This document shows positions 1 to 8,750 of a stretch of DNA of 64,000 nt, one piece after another. This stretch comes from Polynucleobacter sp. AP-Elch-400A-B2 (GTDB lineage Bacteria; Pseudomonadota; Gammaproteobacteria; Burkholderiales; Burkholderiaceae). A model generated the notes under the pieces. The model was given only the letters and a program-made list of their open reading frames with translations, ran no database searches and was not told the DNA's origin. How positions within the stretch are numbered: the stretch's first letter is position 1; the number at the start of each line of letters is the position of its first letter. Location of the stretch: NCBI RefSeq assembly GCF_018688355.1, contig NZ_CP061317.1, forward strand, positions 310,001-374,000. Reading direction: 5' to 3'. A program made the position numbers and the translations under genes.

Positions 1-1
1 C

Positions 2-424
2 AATCCTGAGACTCACTTGATTCCGCTATTATTTAATGTCGCATTGGGGAGGACTCCTGCAATAACAATATTTGGCTCTGATTACGAAACATCTGATGGG
101 ACATGTATCCGGGATTACATTCATGTAGCTGATCTTGCTGATGCCCATCTAAAGGCACTCTTATTCCTTGAGGAAAATATGCAAAGCCAGTCCTTTAATT
201 TAGGAGGTGGAAGAGGCTATTCTGTCATTGAGGTCATTAGAGAGGCCGAAGCAGTAATTGGAAAAAAAATACAATTCAACTTTGGCGCCAGAAGAGAAGG
301 TGACGCCCCTATTTTAGTAGCCAACTCAAATAAGGCGAAAGAAATGCTGAGTTGGGCGCCAAATTTCCCAGAATTAAAGGATATTCTTAGAACATCATGG
401 AAGTGGCATAGTAAAAATTTGTGA
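2..424 (+). CDS. galE: UDP-glucose 4-epimerase, C-terminal part (5' truncated by window)
   Basis: The reading frame is open from base 2 and ends at TGA 422-424, giving the last 140 residues of an extended short-chain dehydrogenase of the GalE type. The diagnostic GalE stretch GTCIRDYIHVADLADAH is present early in the fragment and is followed by the usual sugar-binding C-terminal domain. The enzyme interconverts UDP-glucose and UDP-galactose (or the N-acetyl forms) in the cytoplasm to supply surface polysaccharide synthesis. The N-terminal Rossmann glycine motif and the YxxxK catalytic pair lie outside the window, so substrate preference cannot be judged. The stop codon overlaps the GTG start of the next glycosyltransferase by four bases (GTGA), so the two genes are translationally coupled. 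Confidence 0.9.
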   Translation, partial: NPETHLIPLLFNVALGRTPAITIFGSDYETSDGTCIRDYIHVADLADAHLKALLFLEENMQSQSFNLGGGRGYSVIEVIREAEAVIGKKIQFNFGARREGDAPILVANSNKAKEMLSWAPNFPELKDILRTSWKWHSKNL

Positions 425-1659
425 AAATATTGCATATAAATCACTCCGATACTCAGGGTGGCGCAGCACGTGCGGCCTTTCGAATTCATGATAGCTTGTT
501 AGCAGCTGGAATAACTTCACGAATGTGGGTTAATCAATCATTTTCAGGTGATTGGACCGTGCACTCACCCCAATCTTATTGGGATCGTTTTATGATCCGC
601 GCCAAAAGCTTCTTAGGGGCTCAAGTTCAAAAATTGCATACTACGAATAATCGAGTCCTTCATTCGTCAGCGGTGTTTAATTCACGATGGGTCTCGCTAA
701 TAAATAACAGTGACTTTGATGTAGTTAACCTTCATTGGGTGGGTGGAGAAATGCTTTCTATAGCTGATATAGCAAACATTAAAAAACCGCTAGTTTGGAC
801 TTTGCATGATATGTGGCCATTTTGTGGTGCGGAGCATTACACCAAGGATGATCGCTGGAAAGCTGGATATTGCCAATCAAATAGACCTGATGGTGACTCG
901 GGGTTTGATTTGGATCGATTTGTTTGGAGGCAAAAAAAAAGGCGCTGGAATAAACCAATTCAAATTATTGCACCAAGTAAGTGGTTGGAGAAATCAGCAG
1001 CTGAAAGTAGCATTATGAATAAATGGCCCATTAAATGTGTTTCATATCCTATTAATGTTGATGTATGGCAACCTATTGAGCCTAAGCTTGCCCGTCAAAT
1101 ATTAGGTTTGCCTAGCGCTAGCCCTTTATTACTTTTTGGGGCGATGGGTGGAGGTCAAGACGAGCGCAAGGGATTTGATTTGCTTCTTGGTGCGTTGGCC
1201 CAGATCCGAGACAATTCGTCTATAAAAAATTTAGAGATTGTTGTTTTTGGTGAGCGCACCCCCAAGAATCCACCCAATTTAGGGTTTCCTGTGCGCTATA
1301 TCGGACACCTTCAAGATGAATTAAGCCTTAAAGTTCTTTATAGTGCTTGCGATGTCATGATTGTGCCTTCAAGACAGGACAATTTACCATTAACAGCGAT
1401 TGAGGCAAAGGCCTGTGGAACCCCAGTAGTTGCGTTTGATGTTGGCGGTTTGTCAGATATAATTCAGCATAAGGCGACCGGTTATCTGGCAAAAGCATTC
1501 AATATTGGGGATTTGGCTGATGGAATTTTATGGGTTTTATCTAATTCTGAGTTGATAAAGATCGGTGAAGCAGCACGAGAAAGCGTTGTTAAAGAAAATG
1601 CTTATTGTAAAATAGCCCAAGAATACATAGAAATTTATAACTCAATGCTAGCAAAATAA
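421..1659 (+). CDS. Glycosyltransferase family 4 (GT-B fold)
   Basis: A 412-residue cytoplasmic or peripheral glycosyltransferase. The N-terminus (KILHINHSDTQGGAARAA) is typical of GT4 enzymes with an acceptor-binding first Rossmann domain. The segment WTLHDMWPFCGAEHY near residue 125 is seen in colanic-acid-type (WcaC/WbuB-like) transferases. The donor-binding domain carries the retaining GT4 E-x7-E-type region (SRQDNLPLTAIEAKACGTP, about residues 316-334). The start is GTG at 421, overlapping the galE stop. The donor sugar cannot be read from sequence; coupling to galE makes a galactose or GalNAc donor possible, but that is inference. The fold call is secure, the sugar specificity is not. 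Confidence 0.85.
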   Translation: MKILHINHSDTQGGAARAAFRIHDSLLAAGITSRMWVNQSFSGDWTVHSPQSYWDRFMIRAKSFLGAQVQKLHTTNNRVLHSSAVFNSRWVSLINNSDFDVVNLHWVGGEMLSIADIANIKKPLVWTLHDMWPFCGAEHYTKDDRWKAGYCQSNRPDGDSGFDLDRFVWRQKKRRWNKPIQIIAPSKWLEKSAAESSIMNKWPIKCVSYPINVDVWQPIEPKLARQILGLPSASPLLLFGAMGGGQDERKGFDLLLGALAQIRDNSSIKNLEIVVFGERTPKNPPNLGFPVRYIGHLQDELSLKVLYSACDVMIVPSRQDNLPLTAIEAKACGTPVVAFDVGGLSDIIQHKATGYLAKAFNIGDLADGILWVLSNSELIKIGEAARESVVKENAYCKIAQEYIEIYNSMLAK

Positions 1660-1663
1660 GGTC

Positions 1664-1873
1664 ATGTTGGTATCTCAACTTAAAATAAGCTTTACACAAG
1701 TGAGAGTGAATATTTTCTATAAATGTAAATCTTATTTAATTGAGCTCCACTTAAAGAAAAAACTTCCTAAGTTATTGGCATTAAATGACCAGGCAATCAA
1801 CTTTCAATTTTTAAATAAACCTAAGCTGCTTGGTGCGCGATATAAAGAGATCATGCTCAGATTAACCATTTGA
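1664..1873 (+). CDS. Small ORF of unknown function, possible gene remnant
   Basis: A 69-residue Lys- and Leu-rich ORF beginning four bases after the glycosyltransferase stop and followed by a non-coding stretch to 1940. I recognise no family. The context (polysaccharide cluster, AT-rich, no clear Shine-Dalgarno beyond AAGG before the ATG) fits either a degraded gene fragment or chance. It has no signal peptide or convincing membrane segment. Confidence 0.25.
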   Translation: MLVSQLKISFTQVRVNIFYKCKSYLIELHLKKKLPKLLALNDQAINFQFLNKPKLLGARYKEIMLRLTI

Positions 1874-1940
1874 TGTGCTCTTCCCCATCTAATTTGAAGT
1901 TTGCGTTAAACCAGCATTGACTAAAAATTATATTTAATAA

Positions 1941-2969
1941 ATGAATACTTACGATATTTTATGTCACGATCTTTTTCTTAAACCAAGTCGGTGGTTGATT
2001 ACTGGAGTTGCAGGTTTTATTGGTAGCAATTTATTAGAATTTTTATTGAGCCACAATCAAATTGTTGTTGGTATCGATAATTTTAGTACTGGCTATCAAG
2101 CAAATCTAGATCAAGTTAAACTTCTTGTATCTTCGGATCAATGGGAAAAATTTAATTTCATTGAGGGTGACATTTCAGATCCCAAGGATTGTGTTGATAT
2201 ATGCAAAAACATTGATTATGTTTTGCATCAGGCGGCCCTAGGAAGCGTCCCTAGGAGCTTAGAAAATCCAATTCAGACTAATCGCGTGAATGTGGATGGA
2301 TTTTTAAATGTCCTAAATGCAGCCAAGAATTCAGGTGTAAATAGTTTTGTATATGCAGCCAGTAGTAGCACCTATGGCGACCACCCTGATTTGCCGAAAA
2401 AAGAAGAAAATATTGGACGTCCTCTAAGTCCCTATGCTGTTACCAAGTATGTTAACGAGCTATACGCAGAAGTTTTTCATCGTTGTTATGGGTTAAATTC
2501 AATTGGATTGAGATACTTCAATGTTTTTGGGCCACGTCAAGATCCATCTGGAGCATATGCTGCTGTTATACCAAAATGGACGGCATCAATGATTGAGGGT
2601 TCTCCGATTCAAATATATGGGGATGGAGAAACAAGTAGAGACTTTTGTTTTGTAGGGAATGTAATTCAGGCAAATATTCTGGCGGCACTTTCTAGTGTAC
2701 CTAATGCTAAAAATCAGATTTACAATATAGCTGTAGGCGACCGCACATCTCTTAATCAACTATTTGATATTTTGAAGCGTGCACTTAGGGATGAGGGCGT
2801 TAATTCAGATTCTGAAAAATTATATCAAGATTTTAGGTTTGGAGATGTACTGCATAGCCAGGCAAATATAGATAAGGCCAAAAGATTATTGGGGTATTTA
2901 CCGGAGTTCACTATTCAAGAGGGTGTAACAAGGAGCATTCCCTTCTATATTGATTCCATGCAGTCTTAA
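1941..2969 (+). CDS. WbpP/TviC-type UDP-N-acetylglucosamine 4-epimerase
   Basis: A 342-residue extended SDR. The N-terminal extension before the Rossmann fold (MNTYDILCHDLFLKPSRW) followed by the NAD-binding motif GVAGFIGSN matches the WbpP/TviC (VipB) subfamily, whose members epimerise UDP-GlcNAc to UDP-GalNAc or the corresponding uronic acids. The catalytic pair is visible in SPYAVTKYVNELYAE (Tyr about 166, Lys about 170), with the serine cluster AASSSTYGDHP upstream. The length agrees with the family (about 340). It is probably the last gene of a transcription unit, because a strong intrinsic terminator follows. The specific substrate (GlcNAc versus uronate) is inferred from family resemblance only. 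Confidence 0.85.
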   Translation: MNTYDILCHDLFLKPSRWLITGVAGFIGSNLLEFLLSHNQIVVGIDNFSTGYQANLDQVKLLVSSDQWEKFNFIEGDISDPKDCVDICKNIDYVLHQAALGSVPRSLENPIQTNRVNVDGFLNVLNAAKNSGVNSFVYAASSSTYGDHPDLPKKEENIGRPLSPYAVTKYVNELYAEVFHRCYGLNSIGLRYFNVFGPRQDPSGAYAAVIPKWTASMIEGSPIQIYGDGETSRDFCFVGNVIQANILAALSSVPNAKNQIYNIAVGDRTSLNQLFDILKRALRDEGVNSDSEKLYQDFRFGDVLHSQANIDKAKRLLGYLPEFTIQEGVTRSIPFYIDSMQS

Positions 2970-3027
2970 TGGAAATTACGTACTACTAGTATGTCGAATG
3001 CATAACACGCGGAAGATAAAGCGATAT

Positions 3028-3064
3028 AGTCAAAGCTATTTTAACAAATAGCTTTGACTTTTAT
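3028..3064 (+). terminator. Intrinsic terminator after the epimerase
   Basis: A perfect 14-bp inverted repeat (AGTCAAAGCTATTT at 3028-3041 and its complement at 3046-3059) encloses a 4-base loop and runs into TTTAT. It separates the galE-to-epimerase block from the downstream membrane protein gene. Confidence 0.8.
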
Positions 3065-3098
3065 ATCTTGGGTCTAGATGGATTATTAGGGATAATTT

Positions 3099-4733
3099 TT
3101 GCTAGATAAGTACAAGAAATTATGTAGCCGTAGGGGTGATAACAAAGGAATATCAAAATTGAAGAATAACGGATTATCACCAGAAATACAAAATTCAATC
3201 CACGCTTTAATTTGGTTGTCTGGATCTGCTCTTGGGATTGCGGCATTGATTTTTGCGCGCAATTTACTAAGTCCAAATTTATGGTTTGATGAAAGCGGAC
3301 AATTTTTACTCGCAATCGGACAGTTTCATTTCGCCCCGCAACAAAGCGAATATGGATCTCTACTGGATTCTTGGGGGCATAGTAAAAGTTTTAGCCTTGA
3401 CCCAGGCGGCTTTACTGTTCTCTTGAGAGTGGCAATAGATATTTTCGGAACTCAACCATTAGTCTTGCGCGCCCTTCCATTTATCTTTGCATTGATTCCG
3501 GCAGCTCTATTAATTATCCTGGCTAAATCTCTTAAGTTATCTATAGGATTCAGCATATTTTCATTGCTAATTTTATTTTCGGATGACAACTACCTTTATT
3601 TTGCACATGAGGTTAGGCCGTACTCTATGGAGTGTTGCGGCGTAGCTGCGATACTGCTGGCTACTTGCTATCTGATTAAAAATTTTCAATTAAAAAATTT
3701 GCTAAGCTGGGCCCTCGTATGCGGACTATTTATGTCAAGTAGATATAGCGCATTAATTTATGTTGTTAGTTCCTGCTTTACGATAATTTCTGTTCAGTTT
3801 CTCCTTGAAAGAAAAATACATCTCAAAACAATTTTTGGGGTTACTTTGTTAGCGGCTCTAGCATTCGGTGAGTACTATTTTATGTTGCGCTATCAAACTA
3901 CTGGAGGTACTCCTCCATCCTATGTCAATGAATTCATACTAAAGGGTAAAGATCTTGGCCAGACGTTGAGCTTATTGAAAACCAATTACCTTGGCCATGG
4001 AAAATTTCTTTCTGGACGTCAGGTCGTATTTAAAACTCTTTTTTTGTTATCCTCGCCTTTCTATCTTTATTGGATTAAGAGGCGTGGTAAATTTAATCGC
4101 ATCACAGATTCAACGCTTTTATGTTTATTTATTTATGTGGTAGTTAGTGAACTACTGTGGATGATGCTTTCTCTTACCGGGAAGATGCCATGGAAATTTG
4201 GCACTCGATGGGCTCTTTCTGAAATTGTGCTGTGTTCGTTGAGTTTTTTAGGGGTTGCCTATATTTTTAAGTTTTTTTCTACGCATTATTTTCAGCGATT
4301 TTATAAATACACTCTCTTGTTGTTGGCAGTAGTTCTTTTAATATCTACAATATACGTCTCTCGCGGAGTGATTAAATATTCTCGCTTAGACTACGAAGGT
4401 GAAAACCTTATAAAAATCCTTCCATTAGCTAATCAAGCCTCCGCTGGCAAAGGAACCATAGTCATGGATCAATTTCTGTATCCAGATTATAGGTACCTAG
4501 TAGAGTTTTCTGGTGCGGGTATTGAGCCTTTGGCTGGGAAAGTTATGTTTGCTGATTTTGCTAATTTGAGTGCCTTGAAAGGCATTGAGAATAGTGCGGC
4601 CAGACCTGTTTTGTTCATCTCAGGTCAATGGGACTCAAATCGTCGAATGGAATTAATTCATTCGCTTAGCGGATCGAGATTAATTGATCGCTTTAGTAAA
4701 AATAATTTTATGTATGTTTTGCAAGTTGATTGA
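3099..4733 (+). CDS. Multi-spanning membrane protein, GT-C glycosyltransferase-like
   Basis: A 544-residue protein with a short basic cytoplasmic N-terminus and about ten to twelve hydrophobic segments. Just after the first membrane segment it has PNLWFDESGQF, which resembles the acidic first extracytoplasmic-loop motif of GT-C (ArnT/PMT-like) transferases that use lipid-phosphate sugars at the periplasmic face. The C-terminal 100 residues are soluble. A role in adding a sugar to a lipid-linked or exported glycan fits the cluster but is inferred. The start is uncertain: the frame opens with TTG at 3099 after a weak AGGGATAA, and no in-frame ATG occurs near the N-terminus. Confidence 0.65.
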   Translation: MLDKYKKLCSRRGDNKGISKLKNNGLSPEIQNSIHALIWLSGSALGIAALIFARNLLSPNLWFDESGQFLLAIGQFHFAPQQSEYGSLLDSWGHSKSFSLDPGGFTVLLRVAIDIFGTQPLVLRALPFIFALIPAALLIILAKSLKLSIGFSIFSLLILFSDDNYLYFAHEVRPYSMECCGVAAILLATCYLIKNFQLKNLLSWALVCGLFMSSRYSALIYVVSSCFTIISVQFLLERKIHLKTIFGVTLLAALAFGEYYFMLRYQTTGGTPPSYVNEFILKGKDLGQTLSLLKTNYLGHGKFLSGRQVVFKTLFLLSSPFYLYWIKRRGKFNRITDSTLLCLFIYVVVSELLWMMLSLTGKMPWKFGTRWALSEIVLCSLSFLGVAYIFKFFSTHYFQRFYKYTLLLLAVVLLISTIYVSRGVIKYSRLDYEGENLIKILPLANQASAGKGTIVMDQFLYPDYRYLVEFSGAGIEPLAGKVMFADFANLSALKGIENSAARPVLFISGQWDSNRRMELIHSLSGSRLIDRFSKNNFMYVLQVD

Positions 4734-4946
4734 CGGGGATGTAAATTGATAAATAAGTGCGTGAATTGTTCTATGGGGCGTCCAAATTTCAGTTAAATAT
4801 TTGGATATTTAATATTGAATTTTTATCATATAGTTTGCGGATAATTTATATATGTGCACTACTTGTGATGATGGCGTATTTTTTCAAAGCTTTTGAATCC
4901 CGATAGAGTTTTTGATTTACTCCGCAATTTGTTCTTTTAGGAATCT

Positions 4947-6050
4947 ATGTTAGTTTTAGCATTGTCATTTATATTTTCAACCTTAGCTGCTGTATTGATA
5001 GTTCGCTATAACTACCTACATATCAGTTATACGGCTGATTCTGACCTGCTTGGAATTCAAAAATTCCACAGTAGCCCCGTGCCAAGAATTGGTGGTGTTT
5101 GCGTTATTTTTGGGGTTTTTATAGCTTTAACAGTTCGCTATTTTCAGAATCGAGATGTAGGGGAGTTTGGGCTTTTGATGATTCTCGCCTCATTGCCGGC
5201 ATTCCTATCGGGCTTTCTTGAGGATATAACAAAAAAAGTCGGCGTTAAGTTTCGATTGATTGCAACAATCCTATCCGCTATTTTTGCTGGACATCTGCTT
5301 GGGGGATGGCTTTCTTCAGTGCAGGTTTTGGGCATCGATAATCTCATGATTGCCTATCCTATCATGGCAATTTCAATAACTTGCTTTGCTGTAGCCGGCG
5401 TTTCAAATGCTTTCAATATTATTGATGGCTACAACGGGCTATCAAGCATGGCGGCCGTGTTAATTTTATGCGGAATTACATATGTTGCTTTTCAAGTTGG
5501 CGATCATTCCATTATGGTCTCAGCATTGGCAATGATTGGTGCTTTACTAGGTTTTTTAATATGGAACTACCCAAGGGGGTTAATTTTCTTGGGGGATGGC
5601 GGTGCGTATTTAGTGGGTTTTTGGATTGCTGAGTTATCTATTCTTTTGACCGCAAGACATTCAGAGGTAGCAAAATGGTTCCCTTTGCTGTTATGTATGT
5701 ACCCAATTTTTGAGACACTATTCACTATTTATCGAAGGCTTATAATTAAAAAAGTTAGTGCGGGATTGCCTGACGCATCTCACCTCCATCAATTAATCTA
5801 CAGGCGGGTTATTAATTGGTCAAATTTCTCCGATAAAGAATATCTTAGAGTTCAGCATAATTCTTTAGTGGCGCCTTATCTTTGGGCTTTGTGCTTATTT
5901 GCCGTTATTCCCGCGGTTTTATTTTGGCGCTATCATTTAATTCTAAAATTCTTTGCCATTATCTTTTCTCTGATTTATATTTGGCTTTATTGGTCAATAG
6001 TGCGTTTTCGGCTCCCAAAGTATTTTAAGATTTCTAGGTCTAATTATTGA
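4947..6050 (+). CDS. WecA/WbpL-type undecaprenyl-phosphate sugar-1-phosphate transferase
   Basis: A 367-residue polytopic membrane protein of the MraY/WecA family (polyprenol-phosphate:UDP-HexNAc-1-phosphate transferases), which start O-antigen or capsule repeat units on undecaprenyl phosphate at the inner leaflet. Family motifs are in order: PRIGG after the first helix, NAFNIIDGYNGL (about 154-165) with the catalytic Asp, FLGDGGAYLVGFW (about 214-226), and the His-containing loop HLHQLIYRR (about 278-286). About eleven membrane segments are apparent. Gaps of 213 and 403 bases flank it, so it may be transcribed alone. It is probably the initiating transferase of this cluster; which N-acetylhexosamine it uses is unknown. 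Confidence 0.88.
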   Translation: MLVLALSFIFSTLAAVLIVRYNYLHISYTADSDLLGIQKFHSSPVPRIGGVCVIFGVFIALTVRYFQNRDVGEFGLLMILASLPAFLSGFLEDITKKVGVKFRLIATILSAIFAGHLLGGWLSSVQVLGIDNLMIAYPIMAISITCFAVAGVSNAFNIIDGYNGLSSMAAVLILCGITYVAFQVGDHSIMVSALAMIGALLGFLIWNYPRGLIFLGDGGAYLVGFWIAELSILLTARHSEVAKWFPLLLCMYPIFETLFTIYRRLIIKKVSAGLPDASHLHQLIYRRVINWSNFSDKEYLRVQHNSLVAPYLWALCLFAVIPAVLFWRYHLILKFFAIIFSLIYIWLYWSIVRFRLPKYFKISRSNY

Positions 6051-6453
6051 CGCGCCTAATTTTTAATCATTAATAGAGCCCATGTTTTCATTTCACAGAT
6101 AATTCAGTGAATTTTATTGGATCTCACCCCAATCTATTGTCGGTGGTTGGTAATTCCGCATTGTTAAAAGTGGTGCACAGTAGCATACAGCACTTCAGAG
6201 CAATTAGGCGTGTTTACTTAGATAAGAGCAGATCTCATAGCAATGTAATCTGTTGATAATTCAAGCGTATTTTCCTTTTTAAATGCTGGGTAGGAGCTTA
6301 ATAACTTAACCATTACTATTTAGCAATATAATCCTTATTTGAAGGCTAATAATTTTCTTTGTTAGCTTCTGTGCTGCTGATTTTGCTCTAGAGAATTGCT
6401 ATTTCAATCTGATTATCAAATTGAACCTAAGAATGAACTAACTGGTATTAATT
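6051..6453 (+). other. 403-base AT-rich intergenic gap
   Basis: No ORF with coding character, hairpin terminator or recognisable operator was found on either strand. The stretch probably contains the promoter of the downstream FAD oxidoreductase. It may also be a scar from gene turnover, which is common in polysaccharide clusters. Confidence 0.5.
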
Positions 6454-7749
6454 ATGAAAATATGTATTATTGGCGCTGGATTTACTGGATTAGCAGCGGG
6501 ACTGGAATTACTAGAGTATAAGCCTGCATTGCTTGAGTTGGAGGATGAGGTTGGCGGTCTGGCAGCAGGATTTAATACCTCAGGGCAGAAGTTAGAGCGC
6601 TTTTATCATCATTGGTTTACTAATGATGAATACATTATGGGGTTAGTTGAAAGCCTTTCTTTGACCAATGAATTGGATTTCCTCGAGAGTAAGACGGGTA
6701 TGTACTTTAATCAGTCATTTTTTAAACTCTCAAGTCCTATTGATTTACTCAAGTTTAAGGCGCTTACCTTTATTTCACGCATACGATTAGGTGTCCTTGT
6801 GCTTTGGGCGCGAAGAGTAAAGGATTGGATGGCCCTTGAAAGTATTACTGCAAAGGAGTGGCTTACTCAAATTGCGGGCGAGCAGGTTTACAGAGTGGTT
6901 TGGGAGCCGTTGCTCAAGGGAAAGTTTGGCCCTTATGCTGAGAAAGTGTCAGCAGTTTGGTTTTGGAAAAAACTATGCCTACGTGGCGGTAGTCGCGGGA
7001 AGAATGGTAAGGAGCAATTGGTCTATTTCGAGGGCGGATTTATGCGCCTTGCTAATGAAATGGCATCCAAAATTACATCTAATGGTGGAACGATCACGAC
7101 TGGGGTTAAGGTCGAAAAAATATTGATTGAGAATAATCAAGTAAAGGGCTTACAAACCAATAATGGAATTGTAGAGTGCGATAGAGTCATCGTAACTACA
7201 GCATTGCCTATCCTCGCCAAAATGGTTGAGGGGCAAGCTGATCAACAGTACATAAACTCTCTTTTGCAAATCAATTACATTGGTAATGTTTGTCTTATTA
7301 TGGAGCTTGATAGAAGTCTTTCGAGCTACTATTGGTTGAATGTCAATGACCCTTCATTTCCATTTGTCGGGATCATAGAGCATACAAACCTGGTTAATAA
7401 AGCTTTATATGGCGATAGTCATATCGTATATCTTTCTAAATATTTACCAACTACTGACCATATCTACAAAATGGATGTTGAAGAGTTTTTAGATTATGCA
7501 ACCCCATACATTCAAAAAATGTTTCCTAATTTTGAAAGATCTTGGATTAAAAAGGCTAATCTTTGGAAGGCAGAATATTCGCAACCTATTGTTGAAAAAT
7601 TTTATTCATCCAAAATTCCCGAGATGGTAACCCCTATTGGAGGTCTTTATCTCTCTACAATGGCTCAAATTTATCCAGAGGATCGTGGTACTAACTATGC
7701 GGTTCAGTATGGACAAAAAGTAGCTCAATTGGTCAAGAATGATCTTTAA
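6454..7749 (+). CDS. FAD-dependent oxidoreductase (amine-oxidase/protoporphyrinogen-oxidase-like)
   Basis: A 431-residue soluble flavoprotein. The N-terminal dinucleotide-binding motif IGAGFTGLAAGLELLE (residues 6-21) and the following acidic strand end plus EVGGLAAGF are typical of the NAD(P)/FAD amine-oxidase superfamily, which includes protoporphyrinogen oxidase, desaturases and UDP-galactopyranose-mutase relatives. The C-terminal GGLYLSTMAQIYPEDRG resembles the flavin-contacting end of this group. Members of this subgroup recur in surface polysaccharide clusters next to a GT2 enzyme and a YbhN-like membrane protein, as here, suggesting action on a lipid or sugar in the same pathway. The reaction is not known, and a haem role is unlikely from context. 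Confidence 0.75.
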   Translation: MKICIIGAGFTGLAAGLELLEYKPALLELEDEVGGLAAGFNTSGQKLERFYHHWFTNDEYIMGLVESLSLTNELDFLESKTGMYFNQSFFKLSSPIDLLKFKALTFISRIRLGVLVLWARRVKDWMALESITAKEWLTQIAGEQVYRVVWEPLLKGKFGPYAEKVSAVWFWKKLCLRGGSRGKNGKEQLVYFEGGFMRLANEMASKITSNGGTITTGVKVEKILIENNQVKGLQTNNGIVECDRVIVTTALPILAKMVEGQADQQYINSLLQINYIGNVCLIMELDRSLSSYYWLNVNDPSFPFVGIIEHTNLVNKALYGDSHIVYLSKYLPTTDHIYKMDVEEFLDYATPYIQKMFPNFERSWIKKANLWKAEYSQPIVEKFYSSKIPEMVTPIGGLYLSTMAQIYPEDRGTNYAVQYGQKVAQLVKNDL

Positions 7750-7802
7750 TATATTTTTTAATAAGTTATTGGGCTCAACAAGGTCGATAGAGTAATAATA
7801 TA

Positions 7803-8750
7803 ATGATAAAAATTATTTCAATAATTATCCCAACGCATAATGAAGCGAAAAATATTGGCTTGCTCTATCCTGAGATTTGCCAAGTTTTTGAAAAAATAGA
7901 AGGCTTTGATTTTGAGTTGATTTTTGTTGATGATAGCTCTGACAATACGCCACAAATTATTCTCACCCTCATCGAATCTGATGAGCGAGTTAATCTAATT
8001 CGCTTAACCAGAAAATTTGGACAAGCTGTAGCTATAACAGCTGGTCTTGAGAAGGCGTCCGGTGTTGCTGCAATCATGATGGATGCTGATTTGCAGGACC
8101 CCCCGAAAGCTATTCCCCAGCTCATTAAAAAATGGGAAGAGGGAAATCATATTGTTTATGTCAAGCGAAAAAGTGAGGCTAGATCAGTTATTTATGAGCT
8201 GGGAGCAGCATTGTTCTATAAGCTTTTATATAGTATTTCCGATATCAAAATTCCAATAGGGGTTGGCGAGTTCAGATTAGTCGATCGGAAGGTACTTAAT
8301 GTTATGAATTCATTTCGAGAAAAAACTCGGTTTTTAAGGGGGCTCACACTTTGGCCGGGATTTTCTACGGCCTCTATTGAAATTGAGCGTGGTACGCGTG
8401 TTGCGGGGGAGACAAACTACAACCTCATGCGTTCTTTCTGGGTGGCAATTGATGGTTTTGTTTCTTTTTCGATTGCCCCTTTAAGGGCGGCAATCAGCAT
8501 TGGCTTGCTAATGTTCTTTTTGGCTCTTGTTGGAGTGATCTACGCCATAGTTCTGAGGTTAATGTCTGACTCCTGGGTTTCTGGTTGGACGCTGATGTTC
8601 GTAGCTTTGATGCTCATGGGCGGCACTCAACTGATTGTCATGGGAGTTCTTGGTGAGTATGTTGGGCGTATTTTTCTGGAGGTATTAGATAGGCCTTTAT
8701 ATGTAATTGACTACGAGGCCGGATCATTTAATAGTAAAAGTAATGAATAG
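7803..8750 (+). CDS. Glycosyltransferase family 2, polyprenyl-phosphate sugar synthase type
   Basis: A 315-residue GT-A glycosyltransferase of the DPM1/GtrB/ArnC group. The nucleotide-binding region includes VDDSSDNTP, the metal-binding motif is in MDADLQDPP (about residues 95-103), and two C-terminal membrane segments (about 230-255 and 262-290) anchor it in the inner membrane. Such enzymes move a sugar from a nucleotide donor to undecaprenyl phosphate on the cytoplasmic side, feeding GT-C transferases such as the one upstream. The stop codon overlaps the start of the following YbhN-like gene. Sugar identity is not readable. Confidence 0.85.
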   Translation: MIKIISIIIPTHNEAKNIGLLYPEICQVFEKIEGFDFELIFVDDSSDNTPQIILTLIESDERVNLIRLTRKFGQAVAITAGLEKASGVAAIMMDADLQDPPKAIPQLIKKWEEGNHIVYVKRKSEARSVIYELGAALFYKLLYSISDIKIPIGVGEFRLVDRKVLNVMNSFREKTRFLRGLTLWPGFSTASIEIERGTRVAGETNYNLMRSFWVAIDGFVSFSIAPLRAAISIGLLMFFLALVGVIYAIVLRLMSDSWVSGWTLMFVALMLMGGTQLIVMGVLGEYVGRIFLEVLDRPLYVIDYEAGSFNSKSNE